Assembly: GCA_004335835.1 (NCBI GenBank)
Contig: RWJK01001686.1
Location: 1-64,000 of the forward strand
From: Scenedesmus sp. ARA3
Taxonomy: Eukaryota > Chlorophyta > Chlorophyceae > Sphaeropleales > Scenedesmaceae
Direction of reading: 5' to 3'
Length of the DNA: 64,000 nucleotides
Shown: piece after piece, positions 22,736-33,800 of the stretch
How positions within the stretch are numbered: position 1 is the first letter of the stretch
How the letters are laid out: each line of letters starts with the position of its first letter
The notes under the pieces: model-generated
Databases searched by the model: none
Told to the model about the DNA's origin: nothing
The model's input: only the letters and a program-made list of their open reading frames with translations
Translations under genes and position numbers: made by a program

Positions 22736-23326
22736 TCAGTCGTCCATCATGAACACGGCGCTTGAGGGTCCCGGGCTGTTGCTCATCATGCCTGGGCTGC
22801 CCATCATGCCCATCTGCTGGTTGTGCCAGGGCGAGGAGGGGTTGGCGGCGGTGCCGGCCCACTTGTGGAACGTCTCGATGTAGCGCACTGCAGGGAAAGG
22901 ACAACCCACAGGAGAAGCACAGCCAAGGAGTGAGTAGAGGACGGCATACAAGCTGTCATGCGTGCGGCTGCTGTGCCGGTGTTTGCTGTAGCGCACTGCA
23001 GGCAACATGTGTGGCACAATGTCAAAGCACAGCAATGGGTTCAGCAAATGTGGTGGCAGACGCAATGTCAGTCGCTTGAAAGCAGCAAGCGGTTTGAATG
23101 CTGCTAGTCGTCTTGCTGCGCCTCAAATGTGTTCAGTTGCTCAACCGCTAGTCGTCTGCGCCATCCGCCATCAAAACAACACAGCCCTGCCAGCCTGGCC
23201 CGCGCACCTGTCTGCGACTTGCCGCGCATGACCACGCTGTTGGTTGAGGCGCCGCCGCTGTAGAAGCGCACCCCGCGCACTAGGTCGCCGTCAGACACAC
23301 CCGTGGCAGCAAAGAAGCACTGCAGA

Positions 23327-23367
<41 letters not shown>

Positions 23368-25137
23368 GCAGGTGTCAGCTGTAGAAGCAAGTACACATCA
23401 ATGAGCGGAGTTCACAGTTTACTTGGGCAAGCATGGACAGCAGCAGGGGTTATGTGCAATGCAAAAGTGCCTATGGAAACATTACCTACAATCAACGCAG
23501 CCCCACGGCCCAACAACACCTCAACTCACGTCGTTGCCTTTCACCAGATCGTCTGTGTACAGGATCTTTGTCAGGTCCCGCCCGCTGGCGCGGATGGCCT
23601 CTGCCTCCTGCTCATTCTTGGCCCACAGCCGGCCCTGGATGGAGCCGCCCATGCACTTGAGCGCGGCGGCAGCAATCACACCCTGCAGGGGCAGCATTAC
23701 AAGCAAGCAGGTCGTATGTGAGGTTACAGGGGCTTGACGTGCACTCGAGCGCTGCAGCAGCAATCACGCCCTGCCAGGTGCAGCAGCAGCAGCAACAGCA
23801 GTCGTGTGGTGCAGACAGATGGTCAGGCCGTGTTGCATTGGGCTGATTTGCCCATGCACTCTAGCGCGGCAGCAGCTATCACGCCCTGCAGTGACGGCAG
23901 TTGGCGCAGTGCAACAAGCAAGCAAGCAACTTGTCCAGACTTCGGACCATGCTGAACAGGGCCAAACAACTGACGTGTTTCAGAGTTCATGCGTGCACAC
24001 AAGAGTGAATCAACAACACTTTGAACCACAACATGCTGCCAGCCTGTGACCAAGTGTGTTGACATCATGTGACTCGGACACACCACACCTCTGGAGTGCC
24101 TCCAATGCCCATCATAACATCCACTGGGGCCTCAGGCTTTGCTGTTTCAATGGCGCCCCCAACATCGCCGTCGCTGATCATGCGGATGCGTGCGCCTGCT
24201 GCGCGGATGTCTGCGATGAGCTTTGCGTGCCGCGGCCGGTCCAGCACCAGCACGGTGACGTCACTGCATTGCACAACAGAGCAATATGCCAGCACAAATC
24301 ACAAAGGGTGTTTGAGGTGAGCTCTGCATGGCGTGGCCAATCCAGCACCAACACGGTGACGTCACTGCAAAGGGTGACAACGCAAGCGACACAGACGCCG
24401 CGGCCATTGAAATAGGTTGAGCAAGAAGGCATCACTGAGCATGGACGCGCCGCTGCAGCTGTGTGGCAACACAAGCAGGCAGCATCTCAGCAGCACTACC
24501 GTGGCAACCACACATGAAGCACATTGGATGACATATCCTGAATCTCACCTGACTGGCTTCCCGAGGCAGCTGGCCACCGCCTCCAGGTTGTGTGCTACGC
24601 TGTAATCCAGGCTGACACGCCGCGGGTCCACGCCCGGGCCCACTGCCAGCTTCTCCATGTAGAAGCAGGGCCCAAACAGCAATCCAAAACCTCAGCCCGC
24701 CTCACCTGACTGGCTTGCCCAGGCAGTTGGCCACTGCCTCCAGATTGTGCGCTACGCTGTAATCAAGGCTCACACGCCGTGGGTCCACGCCAGGTCCCAC
24801 TGCCAGCTTCTCCATATAGAAGCAGGGCCCGGGGTCGTACATGCAGCCGCGCTCAGCCAAAGCAATGACCTGGCAGCGGCGGCAGCAGCAGGGGCAGCAG
24901 CAGCAGGCGGGGTGATGAAAGCAGGGGCAAGTTGCCAGCTTCTCCATGTAGAAGCAAGGCCCGGGGTCGTACATGCAGCCGCGCTCAGCCAGAGCAATGA
25001 CCTGGCAGCAGCGCAGCAGCAGCAGCAGCAGCACGGGTCGGTGTCGGGTGATGCCAGCTTCTCCATGTAGAAGCAGGGCCCGGGGTCGTTCATGCAGCCA
25101 CGCTCAGCGAGAGCAATGACCTGGCAGCAGTGGCGGC

Positions 25138-25178
<41 letters not shown>

Positions 25179-25287
25179 GGGTTCAGAGAGCAGGGGCAAG
25201 GTGCCAGCTTCTCCATGTAGAAGCAGGGCCCGGGGTCGTACATGCAGCCACACTCAGCCAGGGCAATGACCTGGCAGGAGTGGCGGC

Positions 25288-25321
<34 letters not shown>

Positions 25322-25541
25322 CGGGTTAGTGTTAGGTGATGCCAGCTTCTCCATGTAGAAGCAGGGCCCCCGGTCGTACATGCAGCCGCGCTCAGCCAGG
25401 GCAATGACCTGGCAGCAGCAACAGCAGCAGCAGCAGCAACATCAGCAGGAGGTTTGGCGACAGCAGCAACAGGCAACAGCTTGACCATGTAAAACCAGGG
25501 CCCAGCGTCATAAGTGCAGCCACGCTCAGCCAGGGCGATGA

Positions 25542-25578
<37 letters not shown>

Positions 25579-25954
25579 CAGCAGCAGCAGGGTTTGGCGA
25601 TAGTAACAAGGTATACTCAGCCGGTTCGCATGCTGCTGCGCAGTGCTTCAGCTGCCCTGCTTTGTATGCACGTAGTATTCATGAAAAGCCAGTGTGCTGT
25701 ATGTTTGCAGCACTCACTGCGATGGCGCCGCTGTGGCTCTGTGCTGCAAGTGTGATGCCATCCAAGGGGCCGACACCAATGCAAGACCAGCGAACCAGCT
25801 GTAAACAATCCATCAGACAGAAATAACCAAATATGCGGAGTACTCACTGCGATGGCGCCGCTGCGGCCCTGTGCTGTGAGCGTGGTGCCATCCAGGGGGT
25901 CCACTGCAATGTCCACCATGGGGGGCGTGCCGTCACCAATGTGCTCGCCTGCAG

Positions 25955-25989
<35 letters not shown>

Positions 25990-27415
25990 CGTGAGCCGTC
26001 AGGGGTGGTGCCAGTGCTGGATATGCAGCAGCAACAGAGGCAATACATGCATTGGCACTGCTCGCTACGCTGAGGAGATTGAAGGTGCTTTTGAGCTATG
26101 CAGCTGCTGGGTTCCTATCCCGGCTTAGGCAAGCGCAGGACATGAGCAAACATGCTGCTGGTGTAGAGCGGCTACTGTCCAGTAATTTCACAGCCTGGCG
26201 TGAGCCCTAGCTCACTCACCGCAGTAAAGCATTGGCGCCTCATCCTTCTCGCCCTCGCCAATCACCACCACACCATCCTGCAAGCAGAATGCAGCGAGGG
26301 CAGCACAGTTCAGTACAGCAGTGCTGTGCTTGCAGTACTGCTTGGCACGCTGTTGAATGTGCTGTGCGAATCTGCTGCATTGAAAACCTCAGAGCTGAGG
26401 CCATGATGAGTCGCAGCATGCTGCAGCGGGCAAACATGTACTCTGACAAAAAGCTGAGAGGGACGGCGGCCTTGTCCTCACCATGGGTATGTCGTTGAGC
26501 ACCTTGCGCATCATGTCCACTGCCGCCTGGTCGGCTGAGTTCTTGTCACCCTTGCCCAGCCTGGCACGAAGCAGCAGCAGCAGCAGCATCAAGAGCGGCA
26601 AAGCAGCACAAGCAGGGGCAGGGAGGGAACTAGGCAAGCTGGTGTGAAGGCAGCCTAGCAGTGCTCCCATGCAATAGTTGCAAAGGCAACATGCTGTTAC
26701 GTGAATGTAATAATCAATAATGCTCATTAAGCTTATAGTTCACACACGTTGCAAACCTTACAAAACAATGCAAGCAAACTCCTGCACTGCCAAGGTGATG
26801 GTGCATTGCAGCAGCACTGTACTGAAGCAGCCTGCCCAACCTCGGCAGCTGCCACTCACCATCTAGCAGCAGCCAGTGCAGCAGCCTCTGTCACACGCAC
26901 CAGCTCCAGAGCCAAGTTGCGTGATGGGGCTGTGTAATCTGGGCCTGAGGGTGCTGCAGGGGCAGCGCATCAGCAGCAGAGTGCAGGGGATGATTGCCTT
27001 TGGTGCTCTTGCTCAGCTGCGCTGTCGAACTATATAGATTCTATGCACAGTTTGCATTGCGTTCGAACATGTCGGTGGCGATTGAGAAATGCTCAGAGGC
27101 AGGTGACTGTTTCGTTGCCATGGTGTCCGACGTGGCACTAGCGGGGGAACTGCTGTCATGCTGCCTCAGCAACTGTCTTGACACCGAAGCTGCAATCCAC
27201 ACATCTAACTTCAAAGTTCGCGTCCTTTACTCACCTGCTGCTTGCTTAGGTGGTGCAGAGGCCGGTGCTGCCTCGCTGATTGGTTTGCCAGGAGACAGCA
27301 CTCGTGCTTTGCACGGCCGATTAGCTGTACGAGTATGTATAGATGGCCTTGGGGCGGTCACTGCATCTCTGCGGTGCCCAAGGCACTGGCCTGTGCTGCT
27401 GTGAACTAGTTGCAT
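22736..27415 (-). CDS. Plastid class II fructose-1,6-bisphosphatase (GlpX / cyanobacterial F/SBPase type)
   Basis: Hydrolyses fructose-1,6-bisphosphate, and in the cyanobacterial form also sedoheptulose-1,7-bisphosphate, to the monophosphate plus phosphate. Ten exons on the minus strand: 27235-27415, 26860-26929, 26482-26560, 26220-26277, 25848-25948, 24706-24869, 24089-24263, 23530-23682, 23208-23319, 22736-22887. They give 414 residues in one frame. Exon 1 encodes about 60 Arg/Ser/Thr-rich residues typical of a chloroplast transit peptide. The GlpX core follows: [33 protein letters not shown], metal-site VDPLDGTT (D146, D149), [51 protein letters not shown] and [19 protein letters not shown]. 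It is unrelated to the eukaryotic class I FBPase. A Calvin-cycle or gluconeogenic role in the plastid is inferred from targeting. The introns carry an unusual number of exon echoes. Confidence 0.93.
23743..23898 (-). repeat. Two exon echoes of FBPase exon 23530-23682
   Basis: The 3' splice site and the first codons (GVIAAAAL) of this exon recur at about 23743-23775 and 23852-23898 in the preceding intron, each with a CTGC(C)AG-like acceptor. Confidence 0.8.
24322..24370 (-). repeat. Exon echo of FBPase exon 24089-24263
   Basis: The acceptor plus codons for [14 protein letters not shown] are repeated here with a few substitutions, upstream of the real copy at about 24225-24265. Confidence 0.8.
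24545..24668 (-). repeat. Exon echo of the 3' part of FBPase exon 24706-24869
   Basis: About 120 nt matching the exon from FYMEKLA through [20 protein letters not shown] to the 5' splice site is repeated in the next intron with scattered substitutions. The GTGAGATTC donor is conserved in form. Confidence 0.85.
24915..25550 (-). repeat. Array of five exon echoes before FBPase exon 24706-24869
   Basis: The CCAG acceptor and the first 65-75 nt of the exon ([19 protein letters not shown]) are repeated five times upstream of the authentic copy. The acceptor-side GCAATGACCTGGCAG blocks lie near 25000, 25120, 25268, 25410 and 25545. CTG-rich runs (coding strand) and short spacers separate the copies. 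Copies near the exon differ at only about three positions, while the most distant is clearly more diverged. All copies are direct repeats. Confidence 0.92.
25706..25790 (-). repeat. Exon echo of FBPase exon 25848-25948
   Basis: Imperfect copy of the 3' half of the exon carrying the VDPLDGTT site, ending at a GTGAGTGCTG donor-like site. The catalytic aspartate codons are not all preserved, so inclusion would not give a working site. Confidence 0.75.
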
Positions 27416-27860
27416 GATTGCTTTTGTTTGATCAACGCCTTGCAGGCCAGCTTCGGCGCACTAGTAATGCTCGTTAAGCATATAGAGTGCGGGGGTTGGT
27501 GCAAGGGTACAGTCACCCAGCGATTGCGAGGGTAAGGTCTCGTAAGCAGTGCTGAGAGGGCTGTCACCGTTCACCAGCAGGTGCCGCACACAGATGGGTT
27601 GATAGAAACTGTTGGTAAAGCTTCAGCAATGTCAAACGCTGGAATTCGCATCTAGTAATCCTGCCGTTGAAACGTCGGGTGTAGCTGTGACCTGCACCCA
27701 AAGTAGCATGTTACTGCAACTGCCACAGCAGTAGCATGGAGGTCCCATCCAAGCATAGACGTAATATCTAGGCTGTAAATTTAACGCAGTGTGCCGCTGA
27801 CAGCGTGCAAGCCCCGATGCGCAGTCACTGACTTTGTTCTCGGCGAGTGACTGCTGCGCC
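27416..27860. promoter_or_regulatory. Divergent promoter region of FBPase and RRP12-like gene
   Basis: Only 445 bp separate the FBPase ATG (27415, minus) from the RRP12-like ATG (27861, plus), so the interval must contain both transcription starts. No definite TATA box or other named motif can be assigned from sequence alone. Confidence 0.55.
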
Positions 27861-30800
27861 ATGATTCAGCACGATTTCCAAACTCTTAGCATGGATTCTT
27901 CATCCGCTGACGGTGGCATAGTAGCGGAGATACGCGGCAGGCATGGCCACAGTGCCCAGCCTGAGTCCCAGCAAGTGCTAGCCGTCCTGCAAGCAGTGCT
28001 GGAGGTCATTGCAGCAGAAAGCATGTCAGCAACGCCGACCACAATCTTTGCAGCACTCATGTCCGCTCTGGAGCGGCCAGATGCGCAAAGCTCGCCCGCG
28101 GTGAGCACAGTAGTCCTGCTCGCAATTTGTACACAGCAGCACCCTGCAGGAAACCCTGCTGGTGCTGCTGTAGCGCTGCAGCAACGCACCGGCTCACTTC
28201 GTGGCTGTTTCCTGCAGACTGCTCTGGCCATGTGTACGCTGCTGGGCACTGCGCTGAGCCGCGTGCCGAATGGGGTTTTGCGCTCCAAGTTTGTGGGCAG
28301 TGTGCAGCTGCTGGGGAGGCTGGTGGAGCAGCACAGGCAGCAGGTGCGGCTGGTGCAAGGGAACGCTGAATTGCAAAATTGCAGCTGTAGCTCAGCTGCT
28401 GCATGTGTTTAGGCGCATTCTAAAGCGCAGAAACTGCAGCATGGTATAGCCTGTGCGCGCATCTGGAGTGCGAGCTACCTCTCTGCTGCTGCGCATCGCC
28501 AGCAGTGCTATCACGTGACTTCTGACACACACTGCACAGTTTGTTGGATGCTTGCTTACCACAGCATCATATTCCAGTGCAGTTCTGGCATCAGCATGTA
28601 TGTGCTGCAGCCAGGGTCATCACCAACACTTCACACTGTTCAACCTTTAAACGTTGTGCTGCAGGCTGCTGCAGCCAAGGCTGGGCTGATGTGCCTGGGT
28701 CAGGTGCTGGCAGCAGTGGAGCCGGGCGCATGGCCTGCAGCAGCACCAGGCTTCCAGCTGCTGCTGTCATTCCTCACAGATGCACGGCCCAAGGTGCGGC
28801 AAACGGACAGCTGGCGCAGCAGCAGGCTTTCTCACATGGGGTTGAAACGGCACGTGATAGCAAGATGTCCACTGTGTGTGCAACAGCATACACAGCATCA
28901 GCTGCTCAGCGCATGGAGTAATGCGCGACAGCCGACTAATGCAAGCTGCCCAGCACATGCATGGCAGTTCAGCATGTGCAGCATCAAATTCAACTGTTTG
29001 CCGCAGCAGTGTTGTACGCACACTCCCTTGTACGTCACCTGCAGCCGCCAAGACTATGCTACACAGCTCCAACTTATCCCTGCTGCAAGGTTCACAAAGG
29101 CAACACATCCTCCAACAATGCAGTGTGTGCATGCTTCCTGTGGCTGCTGCGCAGGTGCGCAAGCGGGCGCAGAGCAGCGTCAGTGAGGTGCTGGCAGCAC
29201 TGCAGGGCAGCCCAGCCAGCCTGGCAGCAGCTAGTGAGGCGATTGTGGCAGGTGAGGGCAGGGAGCACAGGCAGTACCAGTAGCAAAGACCCAGGCAGCA
29301 GCAGCAGCAGCAGGATCTGAGGCAGACACAAGATTCACTGCTGCTATACTGCACGGTACAGACCGCACTTGTGGCTTGAACCATGGTATGCGCAGCTGCA
29401 GCAGCTGCCAGCGGCAGTGATGGGCGTGCCATGTTGGCACTGCAACAGCTGTGAGCCGTCAGAGCGTCCGTCTTTGAACTTGATTTCCTTTGCCAGGCTA
29501 GAATGACAGTACCTCAAGTGCAGGGAGCTGAAGGCAGCGCCTCCCATGCTGCGCATTCGCCTGCTCCTCAAGCATTGCTGCACGTGTTGTTTTTGCCCTG
29601 CAGTGTGTAAGGCGGTGCTTCCCGGGCCATCAGCAGCAGCGCGGGCAGCAGCAGCAGCCAGCAACAAGCAGCGGGCAGCAGCGGAGGCAGCCATTGCAGC
29701 AGCAGTGAGCGACGTGCTGCACCTGCTTTCTGCGCTGAAGACCTGCGCCCCACTCATGGCAGGTGAGAAGAGTCACAGGCATGCAGTTGCTATGTGTGTG
29801 AACAATGGTGCATGTCGCTCCAGCTGCGAGATATGTTATGAAGTCGCTTTGTGTCACCCTTTGCCGCTGCAACTGCAGCTGCCTTACTGTCACCACGCCA
29901 TCTACACGCATAAGACGGCACATTTCCTGCTTGCGCTTTTCATCTGATACATATGCTGCTGCTGCTACTCCCGCATCTCTACTGCTGTGCTACCCAGCCT
30001 GTTCGCGCGACTGATGGGGCTGCACATCCTTTGCCGTGCAGCTAACCCTTCCATGTTGCTGCTGCTGTTTCTGTGCTTGTGATCTACTTGCAGCTGCGTC
30101 GCTGCCCAGCCTGTGTGACCAGCTGGTGAAGCTGTACGGGCCTGCGCCAGCCGCTGCTGAAGCTTCATCCCTTTTGCCCTGCAAGTAACCTTTCCTTTTG
30201 CTGCTTTTGCTGCTGCTGCTGTTGCTGCTGCAGCGGCATCACTGCCCAGCCTGTCTGAGCAGCTGCTGAAGCTGTACAGCCTGCACCAGCCGCTGCTGAA
30301 GCGGCACCTGTTTGGCCCTGCAAGTAACATTTTTGCTGCTGCTGCACCTCTGCCATGCAGCCGCATCGCTGCCCAGCCTGTCAGAGTGGCTGGTGAAGCT
30401 GTACGGCCTGCGCCAGCCGCTGCTGAAGCTGCACGCCTTTTGCTTTGCAATCAACCTTATCTGGTGCTGCTACTGCTGCTGCTGCTGCTGCCGCACCTCT
30501 TTCTGCCATTGCAGCCGCATCGCTGCCCAGCCTGTCCGAGCAGCTGGTGAAGCTGTACGGCCTGCGCCAGCCGCTGCCGAAGCTGCAACCCTTTGGCCCT
30601 GCAAGTAACCCTTTTTCTGCTGCTGCTGCACCTCCGTTCTGCCATGCAGCCGCATCGCTCCCCAGCCTGTCAGAGCAGCTGGTGAAGCTGTACGGCCTGC
30701 GCCAGCCGCTGCTGAGCAGGCACACCAGCGAGGTGCTGGGCGCACTGGCCGGCAGCGGCAGCAGCCACATGGGCCCGCAGCAGCTGCAGCAGCTGCTGGC

Positions 30801-33800
30801 GCTGCTGATAGACGGCGAGGCCTCGTCACTGCTTGCAGGTGCAGGGCGGTGTTGGGGCTTTGCATGTTCAAGCTACAGCTGCTGCTGCTGCGGAATAGGC
30901 TCTAGTGCAACTTGTGCAGCAAAAGCGACGCGGCATTCGTCATAGATCATTGTTGAAAGTGTGATGTTATCTGCTGCTGCAGGTGCCGGCAGTGGCCTGG
31001 GTGGTGCGTCTGGCGCTGCTGGTGGCGACCAGCTGTCAGCGATGGCCCGCCTGCTTGAGTCTGGCCTAGGGCGCTTGTCTGAGCTGGCGTCTGAAGCAGC
31101 GGGCAAGCTGCTGCCAAAAGTGGTGCACCTGCTGGTGCCCTTGGTGAGTCTGCACACAGCACATGTCAGTGTTGCACCTGGTTACACTGTTCTTCACCTC
31201 TCAGATTATTTTCCGGTTCTCTTATGCAATGCCTGCAAGGTTGGTTGCATCATTTTGGGCGGGAATCAAAATTGAAATAGGCATGACTGCCCAGCTGCAG
31301 CCCTGCGGGCGCCTGCTGCACAAGCTTCTATGCTGAGGGGCTGGGGCTGTTGCTCTGAAATGAAGATGCATATGTCTCACTCGGCAAGCACTTGCGCGCT
31401 GCTTTGTTTACTGGGTATCCCCTTGACTGGCGTTGGTGCTGCTGCTTCTACTGCCTCTGTTCTGCATTCTTCCCTGTCCGCTCAAACAGCTCGCAGCAGA
31501 GCAGGACGGCGTGCGTTACAACACCAGCGGTGCGCTGCAGTCGCTGCTGGAGTCCTGCCTCAGCCCTAGCCTGGTGGCAGCACTGCAGCAGCAGGGCGGC
31601 AGCAGCAGCAGCAGGGGTGGCATGTCGCCGCTGACGTCGCTGGTTGCGGCTGTGGCGAGCGGGCTGGGTGCGCGCTATCAGGAGGCGTGGGGCCTTGCTC
31701 TGCCAGGTGTGTTTGAAATCTGTTGTTTTTGACATCTTTGTAGTAGTAGCACCTGGTGTGGAGCTGCGTTGGCTAGGGCTGCAGTTACTGTGCGTGTGTA
31801 TGTATGCAGAATGATTGGGGAGGCAGCAGTCGCGCATGATGTTGCAGGACGGACTAGGCGCAGTAGGGTTCCCTGACAAACCCGCAGCAGCGCTTGGGTC
31901 GCACAGGCATGTTTGACACATCAGCATCCTGCAAGCTGGCCCACGGGCAATAAGTGCTATCCCTTGAACTGCTGAATGTACTTGTTAAACGCAAGAGGCT
32001 GAATGCTAAGCTTACTGTTAGTGTGGTGCTGTTAATGCGCTACTTGCTGCCGCCTGCCTGCTGCAGTGGCTGGAGTGCTGTGCGAAAACCTTGCAGCCGG
32101 CGGTGCAGCAGCTGCTGCTGCGCCTGTTGTGGCAGCGCTGGGCCAGATCTGTGCAGGGCTGGCAGATGAGGCAGAGCAGAATGATGCAGCAATGGATGTT
32201 GAAGGGGAAGGGGCAGGCAAGGCCAGCAGCAGCAGCTACGCACACGCTGCAGAGGCAGCAATGGGCGTTGCAATCAGGTGAGAAATGCAAGGGCGTGACT
32301 CTATGCTGTGCGCGCTCAGAGCGCTTTACAAACCCGTGTGCACCAAGGCAATGTTTAGAACACAGGCCACTTGGTGGGGTGTTTGCGCATGCGGCAGTAT
32401 CCCTGCACAGCGTTCATCGTACCCCTAGCAACCGCTGGCAGTGCAACTGGCTTTTGTACCTGCTGCATGCACTTGTTGTGTTATTATGGCAGCAGTGCTG
32501 CCACTTCCCCTGCCGGAATCACTGTGCAACATACTACAGCGCGCATCTGCACAAGCCATATGTCATTGCCGTGCCTGCTGCTGCTGGTTGCAGGAGCCTC
32601 AGCCCACAGGTAGTGCTGGAGGTGCTGCCTCTACAGATCCACGAGGGCCTTGCAGGAACAGCATTGACTCAACCACTGAACGCCTTGTGTGCTGCTGCTG
32701 CTGCTGCTGCTGCTGCAACTTGCAGGAGCCTCGGCCCCCAGGTAGTGCTGGAAGTGCTGCCGCTGCAGATCCATGAAGGGCTTGCAAGAAGAGAATAATA
32801 AATGCTTGCAGCAGCTATTTCCACTAAAAGCATACATCCTGCTGCTGCTGCTGCTGCCGCTGCTGCTGCTGCCGCCTTTTCTTTATATTGCTTGCAGGAG
32901 CCTCGGCCCGCAGGTAGTACTGGAGGTGCTGCCCCTGCAGATCCACGAGGGCCTTGCAGGAACAGCAGAGGCCCGCACCTGGCTGCTGCCAGCGCTGCGC
33001 AAGCACGTTCGAGGCTCCCAGCTCGGCTTCTGGGCAAGCCATTTGGGGCCTCTGGCCAAGCAGATGGGTGCTGCAGCAGCAGCGGCATCACAGGCTGGCC
33101 GCAAGAGCACTGCAGTGGCCTGTCATGCGCTGGAGCTGCAGCTGTGGGGCTGCCTGCAGGCCTTTGCGGCGTGGCCGACTGACGCTGCGGAGGCATATGA
33201 GGGTGAGCTACTGCTGTGTGTTGTGCTGTATTACTCTGTAGACAGCTGTGCAGGTGATGTTCTAGCTTTGTGCTCAAGCTGTGATCTGAACTTGCTTTGT
33301 ACAGCAGTCATTTTGGCATTTGAAAAGTTCAGGCAGCAGCAGGTTTGCCAGGTCTGGCACCATCTGGATGGTAGGTTGCGTGTCATGCGCTGGAGCTGCA
33401 GCTGTGGGGCTGCCTGCAGGCCTTTGCGGCATGGCCGACTTACGCTGCGGAGGCATACGAGGGTGCGCTGCTGCCGCCGCCGCCGCTGCTGCTGCTGCTG
33501 CTGGCCTTGCAGTCACAGTCGAGGCTTGTGGTGTTCTCGCTTGCGTGTGTAGACACTGGTGTAGGTTGCTTGTTACAGCAGTCACTCATGCATTGTGGAG
33601 GCTTTGGTTCAGGCTGCAGCATGTGAAGGCACCGTGCATGTGATGGTTGATGACGTGCGTCTGCTAGTCACTGTAGTTGCTGCCTCTGTCCCTACTTTGC
33701 ACTGACTGGTTTGGCCTGCTGTTACATTGTTATGTTGCTTTGCACTTGCAGGCATGGCTCCCAACCTTGCTGCTGTCTTGCACACCCTTGTCTGTGCACC

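Noticed and set aside
24700..25550. CRISPR-like array of near-identical repeats with spacers
   Set aside because: The repeats are copies of a coding exon edge with its splice acceptor, the spacers are CTG/CAG runs, and the DNA is eukaryotic with introns.
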